Assembly (NCBI RefSeq): GCF_030272615.1
Contig: NC_081406.1
Coordinates: forward strand, 115,661,783 to 115,725,782
Length of the DNA: 64,000 bases
Direction: 5' to 3'
Origin: Cryptomeria japonica
Taxonomy: Eukaryota; Streptophyta; Pinopsida; Cupressales; Cupressaceae
The translations under genes and the position numbers were made by a program. Of this stretch, positions 32,615-43,240 are shown in pieces. Under the pieces are notes generated by a model. The model had not been told where the DNA came from. It ran no database searches and was given only the letters and a program-made list of their open reading frames with translations. Positions within the stretch are counted from its first letter, which is position 1; each line of letters starts with the position of its first letter.

Positions 32615-34979
32615 ATGAAGATCAAAATGGAAGGCCTGCCGCCTCTTCATCTTTGCCATTCTCAGTATACCAGTCTAACCCCTCTATACCCGCTGCGCTT
32701 CCTCTTTCTAGTCTTCACAATATCTATAACATGCCTCGCTTCTTCATCTCGAGCTTGTCCACATTTTAAATGCGGGCAGTATCGTCCTTTTCCATACCCT
32801 TTCGGAGAGAAGAACAGCGGTTGTGGTGATCCCACGCTTCAGCTTGAGTGCGAAGATCCGTGGGGTGTTCCTCTGGTACTAATCAGTATTGGTGGCTATC
32901 AATACTACATACAGAATCTCTGGGACAGCTCGTATGAGGCTCACAAGTGGTATGAGGATCACACCATAACAATAATTGAGAAAAGCATATGGTGGAAGAC
33001 ATGCAATCCATCATTGTTCGGTAACCATACAACAGAAATCTTGCCTGCCCCTCAATTCCATAATATCGATGGCTACAGGAAATTTACTGTATGGGGACAA
33101 TGCCCTGATACAATTAAGGATAATCATTTAGTGTCTCCATTAACATGTAATGAGACTTGGTACTTTAGTTACAAGGAGGAGTCGAGTTTGGAAAGTATGT
33201 GTAAATCGGAGGTTACAGTCCGAGTCGCTAGTCTGAGCTATGAAATTGAAGAGGGGTTCCAAGTGAAATGGGAACAGAACCAAGACTGCACGAATTGCAT
33301 GTCTGGGGGTGGGTTTTGTATGTATAATCAAACCGATTCGACGCAGATTTATTGCAAGCGGCCTAAAAGTGAGCATGTCTTCATTCTTGATAGCATCAAA
33401 TTCCTTTTCTTATAAATTTACAAAAAATATTACTTTATAAGGCGATCGAGCTGAAACTTTAGGAATCTATTCTCGAAATTTATGTACTGTTTTACGGAGT
33501 TTCTCTAGATTATTTTATAAATGTTGGTCACTAAACTTGTGTATGTGGCATTTGCAGACAAGCCTCCAGGCGATAAGATTATTATTCTAGGTGAGCATTG
33601 CTGGGAATAAGATCTTTACTAATTTTGGTGAATTTTTCGATTGAGGCTTTATGAGAAGATGTATGCATTCCATTGGAAACAATCATTCATTGCATTTACT
33701 GAATTTTATGGATTGAGGCGTTGTGGACAATTCAAGGACTGAAACTGCCATCATCGCAAATGACTACTCTTTCTTCCTTCATATATACTCATCTCTCTAT
33801 TATCTTTATCATTGTCATTCATAGATGTGAATATAAATCTTTTTAACTTGAGCCTTTTATTCAGGTGGGGTCATTGGAACCGTTGCGTTGTTACTGATGG
33901 GAACATTACTTCTGTTCCTTAATCGGAAGAGGTGTTTACCCACTTATTCTCTGAATCCCAATCTTTCTAACGTCGAGAAATTCCTGCAAGATTATGTTCA
34001 TCAAATGCCATGTAGATATTCATACTCTCAGTTAATGAAGATCACCAATAAGTTTGCATACAAAGTGGGGGAAGGAGGTTTTGGTGTGGTATATAAAGGA
34101 AAGCTACCTACTGGCGGTCTGGTGGCCGTTAAAATGCTTGATCAATCAAGGCGCTGTGAGAATCAATTCATGAATGAAGTAGCAACCATCGGAAGGATCC
34201 ATCATGTCCATTTGGTTCGCCTCATGGGATATTGCTATGAAGAACACAGAAACGCATTGGTGTATGAGTACGTGGCTAATGGATCTCTAGATGAGTTTAT
34301 ATTTGCAGGAAGAGAGAAAGAAGCAATCCTAAATTGGGCACAGCTGTATTCAATTGCTTTGGGTGCAGCTCGTGGAATAGCCTACTTACACCAAGATTGT
34401 GACAACCGTATCATTCATTTCGACATAAAACCTCACAACATATTGCTGGATGAAGAGTTAACACCAAAGGTAGCTGATTTTGGTCTGGCTAAACTCTGTG
34501 GGAAGAAAGAGGATCATATATCAATGACAGCCGCAAGAGGAACGCCAGGATATGCTGCTCCAGAGGTGTGGAGTACAAATTTGGGAGGTGTAACGGACAA
34601 ATCAGATGTTTACAGTTTTGGAATGGTATTATTGGAGATTGTTGGAGGAAGGAAGAATATATATGTGCAGGCAAGCCGCTCTAGTCAATTGTATTTTCCA
34701 GAGTGGGCATTCAAGTCGATGGAGAATGGGCAGTTGGAGAGGGGGTTGAGAGGAAGTGGTCAAGCAGAAATAGAATGTGAAGAGAAAGAGAAAGCAATAA
34801 GACTGGCCAAAATAGGACTATGGTGCATTCAGTACAACTCCAGAGATCGACCGAGTATGAGCAGAGTGGTTCAAATGTTGGAAGGAAATGGTGATGATGT
34901 GAGTAATCCTCCCCTGCCTTTCAATTCATCAATTAGGGCTGCACCTTCAATACATTCAAGTGAAGAGTCTTCAGTGTAA
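32615..34979 (+). CDS. LRK10L: LRK10L-type receptor-like protein kinase (intact, 3 exons)
   Basis: Proposed exons 32,615-33,368, 33,558-33,590 and 33,865-34,979 join in frame (GT/AG at both introns) to 633 codons. Residues 1-48: signal peptide (..FLFLVFTISITCLASSSRAC). About 49-125: GUB_WAK_bind domain with CGQYRPFPYPFG and GCGDP. About 190-250: WAK-associated Cys-rich domain. N-glycosylation sites at N137, N179 and N238. About 264-285: membrane helix. Kinase about 325-615: GEGGFGVVYKG loop (331-341), K352, HFDIKPHN (447-454; HFD in place of HRD, a non-RD kinase), DFG at 467, and GTPGYAAPE. It should sit in the plasma membrane and signal from the cell wall; relatives include wheat Lr10-type disease-resistance kinases. 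ATG 32,627 is an alternative start. AATAAA at 35,125-35,130 is a candidate poly(A) signal. Exon junctions are predicted, not shown by transcripts. Confidence 0.9.
33727..33759 (+). other. Relic of a second exon 2 inside intron 2
   Basis: These 33 bases closely match exon 2 of the minus-strand paralogue (48,839-48,871), but both splice sites are destroyed (GTGG instead of GTAG upstream, ATGACT instead of GTGAGT downstream). The intact gene instead appears to use the unrelated 33-bp exon at 33,558-33,590. Pseudogene A has the same pair (17,569-17,598 and about 17,727-17,760). Confidence 0.6.
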
Positions 34980-35870
34980 GTAACCAAAGGAATCTCCTTC
35001 AAACCCATTATTCTGGTCGTTGGCATTATTGCAAGGAGTGTGAACAAAAGAGGGATATCACACGACGTAAAGTATTCGACCTCTCTGAGTATGCTGGGTG
35101 TCGCATTATTCCAATTTCATTGTCAATAAAAAGCAAAGTGAATTAGGAAAATAGAAGCAGATTACCAAATCATTTTCATGAGCACACATTTTACTAGATA
35201 TATAGATTTTTATCTTCCACTTTGTAAATAAATTTTGTTTTTTTTCTTCAAAAGAGTTATAAACTTTCATTATCTCTTTCTAATTCTAAGACATTTAAAT
35301 TTCACGAACAATAGTAAAAATCATTCATTTTTTTTTGAATAAAATTAAAAACCTTTTTATTATTACATTTATTTTCAACTTTTAACATTTCTTATTTCAA
35401 AATATATATATCTTTAATTTTTATTTATTTAATTGAAATTAATTCACTTATTTTATCTATTTGATTACACAACCCTTAAAAGTAAGTGGACAATCTTAAC
35501 TTTTTTGTTTGATAAATTGGTCAAGTCAAATACCTTGATCATTTTACATATGAAAAAAGCCACAAAAATTTAGTAGAATTTGTTAAAGCCTACTTCATAG
35601 ATTCCCGTTCAACAACAATCATATTTCCACCTTGTCTGGTTCCTTCAAAATGGAAATTAATTGTAAGTCTTAATTAATTTTATTTTCCTGAGAAAAAAAA
35701 GCAGCCACATTTCAATGGATTCGCTGCAATTTCAACTCTTATGTAGGGCCATTTTCATAAAAATATCCAGACATTTAGGATGCATAAATTCTATGGTTCC
35801 GAGAACTTCAAGAGTTGTTAAAAGACTTCACTTAAAACTTACTTAAACTTTCTTGCAAACCATTTCACGG
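34980..35870 (+). other. 3' flank of the intact LRK10L gene
   Basis: Holds the candidate poly(A) signal AATAAA (35,125-35,130), about 150 bp after the stop. It is collinear with the 3' flank of pseudogene A and, in reverse, with about 47,200-47,610 below the minus-strand copy. No other gene seen. Confidence 0.65.
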
Positions 35871-36420
35871 AATTCAAATGTTTTTGTGTTGTCATGTGTG
35901 ACTCTTATGCTTCAAAGAAAGCGCGTGGAGTTTACTGGTACATGTGACAAAGGCAGAAAGAGACAATCGAAATTGGTGGGAAATTAGTGTTAAATTTGTC
36001 TTCATGAAAGCAGTCAAATTGGTGTATTGACTCCGTTGGTTTTGTTATACTTTTCCTTACGCCTTATCCTTCTCTCAGCTTTCTTTCACCTCCCTTCACT
36101 GCTAATAAACCACCAATCACATTCCTCTGGTTACTTCATTTCTAGTTGTTTTCTTCTTCCTGCTGTAAATTAGATGAAAATGGAGGGAGTACCTCTCCAT
36201 AGATGTGCCCGTGTACCTACTGCATTTCCTCTTTCTCATCTTCACAATACGAATATCATTCCTTGCTTTTTCATCTAAGAGCTTGTCCAGGCTACAAATG
36301 CGGGGACTATGTTTTCAGCTGCGGTGACCCTACGCTTCAGCTTTTCTGGGAATATGCCTCAAATTAATATCGGTGGCTATGAATTGAATATGAATTGGTG
36401 AAGGTTGCAGAGGGATCAAA
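35871..36420 (+). pseudogene. LRK10L 5' relic in unit B
   Basis: Promoter module with W-box pair GTCAA 36,013-36,017 / TTGAC 36,027-36,031, then the start of exon 1 (about 36,174 onward: KMEGVPLHRCARVP-like leader, a CPGYKCGDYVFSCGDPTLQL segment with an internal deletion). Homology to the kinase ectodomain ends by about 36,420. No membrane or kinase part follows. Partner of the relics at 19,890-20,170 and 39,550-39,850. Confidence 0.75.
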
Positions 36421-36802
36421 ACAGAACAAAATATTGAAAAACAAAACAGAGCATGTAGGCTAAACAGAACAACCTTGTAGGAAATCGTATGCTACAGCAT
36501 ATGAAAAAAATTCAGTTTGATTCAAAATAATAGGTACTAAATAGAACCCTATAGAGTTCTCTTTAGATAAATCTGTGTTCCACAAATTACATGACAGAGT
36601 TGCATAATCATATATTTGTAAGCAAAGTCTCCTCCAGTCGGTGAACAGGGGCGGTTTAGAAACTTGCACTAGACAGGAAGTTAAGATAGGCAAAAATCAG
36701 ATTTCCTGTATAGCATCTACTTTTTAAAGTATCAAATATTTTGAAAATGATGAAGATTATGGGGTTCAAAAAGGAGGTCTATAAAAAGTGGTCTTATTTT
36801 TA

Positions 36803-36855
<53 letters not shown>

Positions 36856-39480
36856 CATAACATTTGTGACCTTCTGAAATGTTAAGATAGGTATGTAGAG
36901 AGATGGAGGGGATTTATGATCTAACTGGAACATAAAGGGTAGAATTTTATTAAGGATAGGTAGTGAGAGTCAAGAGTAACTTTCAACTTGGAATCGAGTT
37001 TGAATTCTTGATTTTCCATTTGGCTTTCAAGAATAACTTCAAACCTAGAACCAATTCTAAATTCTTGTTGGTTCCAAGTTCTAAATTTCTTCTGATGCCT
37101 ATGAATTGTTGAATCATACAAGGTCAAAACAAGAAAAATACCGGAAAAAGAGCTACAAGCAAATCTAATCTATTAAATATGAGGTAAAACCTAAATATAA
37201 AGAAACTAACATAAAGAAAAAATCCAAAAACTAAATTGTAGCAAAAGAGAAAGTAGTCTTGACTCAAAAACTTAAGTTTTGGGCTAGTCTTTAGGGCGTG
37301 ATCAAAACTATGATTTTGGGATGATAGATCTTAAATGCAGTGATAGCCACAAACCTACCAAGACAAAATTAATCTAGGAGGAAAAGAGGTAAAAAAGAAG
37401 AAAGGAAATGGAAAACATACCTCATCGTTGGGCCTAATTTTGGAACTTGCAAAGAGTGAATTAGACACAAAATCATAAGAACATGGCTATGATAATGTAC
37501 CAAAATCCACTAATTACACCTTCGAGTAGTAGGCTACCAACAAGTGTGGAGATTCATCACAATATTTCCAAGGAGATAACCAAGCTTAGAAAATACAAAT
37601 GGAAGAATTGAATTTGGTTAGGAGAATAAGTAGCTCGTGAGGGAAAATGGTTAGGTCTCATAAATGCCAAATTCAACTTTATGCATGACCACCAATGCAA
37701 ATAACTATATCAAGAATGTGCATTCCATTCTTCATGCACACTATTATACATCTACACAAGTCTCATATATTCACAAACTTACTTTTGTTCCTTTTCTCCT
37801 AATGTTTTAGCTTCATATTGAAAATTTCTTGAGGATGTGGGGACAACTTAGGGATGCCCTAGCCATTCTTGTTTTATTTTCTTTGCAAGAAAAATTCTGA
37901 GGATGTCGAGATGGCCAAGGGATGGTTAGAGGATGATTCAACATCCCCAAGATGACTAAGTATTTCATAGATATCCCTTGAACATCCCAAGGATAACTGC
38001 TCTTCCTTTAATTTTTATTAAAAATATGCCAAACTTTAAAAAATGATTATTAAGTTGTCCCCTATTGTTGTATCTAAGGATTATAAAAAATCCAAAATAA
38101 AAAAAGAATTCTATAACTTATTTCAAATCCTAGTTACGATTTTGTGGAGGAATTTTTTCGTTTAACATGTTATTTCTTCTGCATTGGACAAAACTATAAA
38201 ATTTGAAAGAAGCATAAGATAAAAAGTAGTGGAAGAGTTTACATAAATTTTAAGCTTAAATGTGATATAGCTAAAAAAATTGATACATCAAAGTACCCAA
38301 AGATAAATTTTGGTTATATGATAAAATATAAACATGTACAAGGGAAGAATAAAAAACCATTGGTGTTTGCATAAAGTGTTAAGGCTCCTTTTATTTTATG
38401 TTGTTAGGTGGAAGTTGTAGCAAAAGTATTGTTATTTTGTTGGTTGTTGGCTACATTTCCATATTTATAATTTTAGTCTTAATTATTTTAATCCCATGTT
38501 AAATTTGACTACTTTAACGTGTGCTTCAAAGATTGAAAATTTGGCATCCAATGATGTAAAAGTGTAGTGTACATCTCTATATACAACTTGGAAATATTAT
38601 TTTGATATTTGTAAAGTTAGTCTTTGTACTTTTGATATCTACAAGAGTGATATGGAAATAGAATGTAGACATATCTTCAAAGGTTAATTTGATTATCTAT
38701 TTGAAATTTATGCTTTATTTACTTTTCAAGCTTTTAAAGTTATTAATATTAATGTGATCAACTCTAATGTGAACAATATTGTTGTGTATTAACTTTAAGG
38801 ATTATAATTAATGTATACATCAAAATGATGGATTCCTTATCATTGTTATGAATATTTAAAATTTCCTTATTTTTATATAGTTATCTCATTTTCCATTTCC
38901 TATTGTCCCTAAAAATAACCTAAAGAAATCTATCTCAAAAACATGTCCCCCTATCTCATGCTATCCACATTTCAAAAAATTGGTGGAACATAGAAAATTT
39001 AGTCTTAATACCTACATTATGCAAGGCTTCAAGCCTTTGTTATAAGTAGATTCTATTATTGTTGGCATGCAATTTTTGTGTGAATACCTTATTCTTTTGA
39101 TATGTTACTAGTTGATGTAGATTTCTTTGGCACCTAGATGCCTCAACATCATCCAACTTTTGGGGTTATATTTTGTTTGCATTTTCTTGATTTGAATGAA
39201 AATTTTGATAATTCTTGAGTGGTAATCATGAAGCTATCATTATAATTCTAAAAATATATAACAATTTTGTTGTACCATCCCAATAATTTTATGATATTTG
39301 TGGCCTCGAAGAAACCATTGTACTATATTGTTGTGGTCACTACAATTATGAAAACACCAGTTGACAATTTGCTTGATTTAATGAAATTGACAACTAATCA
39401 ATAATAGTCACATTTTTTTAATTCTCTTCACCCAAATTCACTTCTTTCTTCTCTTCTTAGTGGTTCCTCCTATTGAGCCC
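36110..39480. repeat. About 3.4-kb tandem unit, copy 1
   Basis: Starts in the LRK relic and matches 39,500-42,360. AGCATGTAGGCTAAA lies at 36,450 and 39,861 (offset 3,411), and ATTGTTGTGTATTAACTTTAAGG at about 38,779 and 41,591 (offset about 2,812), the difference being an indel around 38,000-38,700. Apart from the relic it shows no coding region; ORFs present are short and not shared between copies. Confidence 0.8.
36805..36854. repeat. (TA)25 microsatellite
   Basis: Uninterrupted TA dinucleotides over 50 bp inside copy 1 of the 3.4-kb unit. Absent at the matching place in copy 2 (about 40,215). Confidence 0.98.
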
Positions 39481-39489
39481 CTCTTCAGT

Positions 39490-39850
39490 AATAGTCATGT
39501 TCCTTTGCTTGCTTCATTTCTAGTTGTTTTCTTCTTCCCAATGTAAATTAGATGAAAATGGAGGGAGTACCTCTCCATATATGTGCCCTTGTATACCTCT
39601 AGTGCATTTCTATTTTGTTATCTTCACAATACTAACATCAATTCTTGCTTTTTCATCTCAAGATTATCCAGACTACAAATGTGGGGACTATGTTTTTAGT
39701 CGAGATTACCCTACCCTTCAGCTTTTCTATGATCATTAAATGAATATGCCTTAAATTAATATTTGTGGCTAACTATACTTCGCATTCCAACCAAAAGAAT
39801 ATGATTTGGTGAAGGTTGCTGAGCGATCAAAACATAACAAAATATTGAAA
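39490..39850 (+). pseudogene. LRK10L 5' relic in the second tandem unit
   Basis: The leader CTTCATTTCTAGTTGTTTTC at about 39,513 and a 71-codon frame (39,524-39,739) include a hydrophobic signal-like segment (..LVHFYFVIFTILTSILAFSS) followed by CGDYVFS and a PTLQLF stretch, then a stop. The same truncated exon 1 as at 36,174. The upstream W-box module is not recognisable here. Confidence 0.7.
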
Positions 39851-41091
39851 AACAAAACAAAGCATGTAGGCTAAATAGATTAAACATGGAGGAAATCGTA
39901 TGCTATAGAATATGAAACAAATTCAATTGATTGAAAATAACAAATACAAAATAGAACCTATTGATTTTTTGTTAGATAAATCTTTGTTCCAAAAATTACA
40001 TAATAGAGTTTCATAAACATATATTTGTAATCAAAGTCTCCTTTAGTTGGTGAATAGGGACGGTTTAGAAACTTGCACTACACAACAAGTTAAGCTAGGC
40101 AAAAATCAGTTTTTCTGTACAGTATCTACTTTCTAAACTATTCAAATATTTTGAAAGTTATGAAGATTATGGGGTTCAAAAAGGAGGTACACACAAAGTG
40201 ATTATGTTTTTATCAATGAGTTTAACATAGCATATGTTAAGATAGGTGTGCAAGGGGGAGGGGACTTGTGAGCTAACTAGAACATAAAGGATAAAATTTT
40301 ATTAAGGATAGGTGGTGGGAGTTAAGAGTGACTTTGAATTTGGAACTAAGTTCCAATTCTTGATTTTTTACTTGGCCCTTAAGAGTAACTTCAAACCTAG
40401 AGCCAAGTTCCAAATTCTTGTTGGTTCCAAGTTCTAAAGTTTATCTGATATCTATGAACTTAAGAATCATACAAGGTCAAAACCTTGCAAGGGGAAAACA
40501 AGAAAAATTCCTGAAAAAAAAGCTAAAACTAAATCTAATATATAAAATTTGAGCTAAAACCTAAATTTAAACCAACTAATATAAAGAAAAAATCCTCAAG
40601 CTAAATTGTAACAAGAGAGAAATCATTCTTCTTGACTCAAAACTTAAGTTTGGGTTAGTCTTTAGGGCATGATCAAAACTACAATTTTGGGATGATATCT
40701 TAAATGCAATGATAGCCACAAACCTACCAAGACATAATTAATCTAGGAGGAAAGGAGGTAAAAAAAAAGAAAGGGAAAGGAAAACATACCTCATCATTGG
40801 GCCTAATTTTGGAACTTGCAAAGTGTGAATTAGACTCCAAATCATAAACACAAGTATATGATAATGTACCAAAATCTACTAATTAAATCTTCAAGTAGTA
40901 TGGTACTAGCAAGCATGGAGATTTCATCATAAATAACCAAGCTTAGAAAATACAAATGAAAGAAATGAATTTGATAAGGAGAATAAGTAGCTCATGAGGG
41001 AAAATGGTTAGGTGTCATAAATGCCAAATTTAATTTTATGAATAACTACATCAAGAATGTGTGTTCCATTCTTCATGCGTGATATTATACA

Positions 41092-41294
41092 CTGAACGTG
41101 GCTAAATTGGCTGCAAAATGGCACGTTAACTGCATCTGAAAACTAGTGTTATTGATTTTTGAAATTTTTTGAAAAATCAAAGTTGTAGCTAATTTTGCTG
41201 ATCATGATCAACGATCTGTAACTTCTTAAAAAATCAATAACATGCAGGTTTTTGATACATATTGTGTCATTTTGGAGCCAATTAAGCCACATGC
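41092..41294. mobile_element. Foldback MITE with 8-bp target duplication (hAT-like)
   Basis: A 203-bp insert between two perfect ATTATACA copies (41,084-41,091 and 41,295-41,302). The terminal inverted repeats pair GTGGCTAAATTGGCTGCAAA with GTGGCTTAATTGGCTCCAAA (right end, reverse complement), and inner arms pair GTTATTGATTTTT on both sides. The tandem paralogue has an empty site with one ATTATACA (37,743-37,750). An 8-bp duplication is typical of hAT elements. Non-coding. Confidence 0.92.
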
Positions 41295-42360
41295 ATTATA
41301 CATCTACACGAGACTCATATATGCACAAATTTACTTTTGTTCCTTTTCTCCTAATGTGTTAGCTTCAATTTTTCTATGTTTCCTAGGGTGTCCCCTAGAT
41401 TTTTCTATGCATATGCAATTTGAGGATTTCTTGAGGATGTGGGGGCAACTTAGGGATGCCTTACCCATCCTTGTATAGTTTTTTTTGCAAGAAACATTCT
41501 AAGGATGCCGAGATGGGAAAGGAATGGGTAGGGGATGATTAAACATCCCCAATATGGCTAACTATGTATATCAACTCTAATGTGAAGTCTATTGTTGTGT
41601 ATTAACTTTAAGGACTGGATTTAATGTATACGTCAAAATGTTGGATTTCTTATCATTGTTATGATGTTATCAAATGAATATTTGAAATTTCTCTATTTTT
41701 ATACAGTTATCTCATTTTCCATCTCCTATTGTTCCTCAAAATAGCCTAAAGAAATCTATCTCAAAAACATTTCCCCCTATCTCATGAAATCCACATTTCA
41801 AAAACTTGGTGGAACATAGCAAATTTAGTGTTAAGACCTTCATTTATGCAAGGCTCCAATCCTTTGTTACAAATACACTCTATTATTGTTTGCATGTAAT
41901 CCTTTGTTAAAAATACACTCTATTATTGTTGGCATGCAAGGTTTGCGAGAATACCTTATTATTTTGATATGCTACTAGTTGATGTAGATTTATTTGGCAC
42001 CTAGATGCCTCAACACCGTCCAACTTTTGGGGTTCTATTTTGTTTGCATTTTCTTGATCTGAATGATTTTTGTGATAATTCTTAAGTCATAGTCATGAAA
42101 CTATCATTATAACTCTAAAAATATAATAACACTTTTGTTGTACCACCCCAATAATTTTATGATAATTTTGGCCTCCAAGAAACTGTTGTACTAGATTGTT
42201 GTGGTCTAAACAATTATGAAATCATCACTTACTAAAAAGTGACAATTTTATTGATTGAGTGGAAATGACAACTAATTAACAATAGTCACATGTTTTTAAT
42301 CTCTTCACCCAAAATCACTTTTTCCTTCTCTTTTTAGTGGCTCCTCTTGCTGAGCATCCA

Positions 42361-43240
42361 CAACTACATTAAACCAATAAAAATTATACACATATATTAA
42401 GTAATAAAAACAATTGCAAATGTATTGCAAAAGGGGGAAAGAATATTATAGCATAGCTTGAACTCTACAGCATCTTTGCTACAACCACAAATAGTTGATT
42501 TTCACAACTTTAGTCATCAAACTCTTCACTTCTTAAAGGAATTATAATTGGCATATTGCTCATGAAAAACTCAAATCAAAGTGTTAATCTAAGGTTGAAT
42601 TATCTAAATCCCTCATGTAGACATATCAATTAAACAAATGTTTAAATTTATTTGTGTATTTTTTGTTTTAAGCTAAATTTAATTAGAGTAATTTATGTCC
42701 TAGTTAGATTTTGTCAGTTGTTGATCTAGTTTAAAGTTAAGTTATTTTAGATGAAAATTTGATTTAACTTAGTTTATTGGTTATTGATTTTATTTTTTAT
42801 GCAAATAAATATAACTTTTCTATAATTCTATTATGCAAACATCAAGCAATCAAAAAAAAAAATTCTTTTCAGAACTATATAAAAAATCATAGCAAAGCAT
42901 CATAAGAAAGCGTAAGAACATTCCCACGGAATTTGACAAATATATAAAATCAATATTCAAAACTTCTTGTCAAATCATATTTTGTTGCTAATTATTGAAC
43001 TATAAAGCCTTATTAGCCTTTTTCCTGAATTCACTTGACCTCATGAAGCTATATATACCTATTTATCGTCATGCATGGACTATAGATTTAAATATGGATA
43101 TTATTAGCATAAATTATATAAATTACTCAACTATTCTTGATTCAATTATCTTACATTTAAATTCATATTTAATCACCAAATCTCAATTACCAATCTTCTA
43201 AAATGATTTGCAAATAATTAATTTTTTTAAGTTATATTAC
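42361..43240. other. AT-rich intergenic, no gene seen
   Basis: No recognisable element. The short open frame at 42,995-43,201 has no protein-like features. Confidence 0.5.

Larger units (their letters stand above)
39481..42360. repeat. About 3.4-kb tandem unit, copy 2
   Basis: Second copy of the unit at 36,110-39,480, somewhat shorter because of an internal deletion, and carrying a MITE (41,092-41,294) absent from copy 1. No coding region except the LRK relic at its left end. Confidence 0.8.

Noticed and set aside
34489-34674. ORF antisense to the kinase exon
   Set aside because: A shadow of the real kinase frame; the equivalent on the minus-strand copy (47,888-48,109) is likewise antisense to coding sequence.
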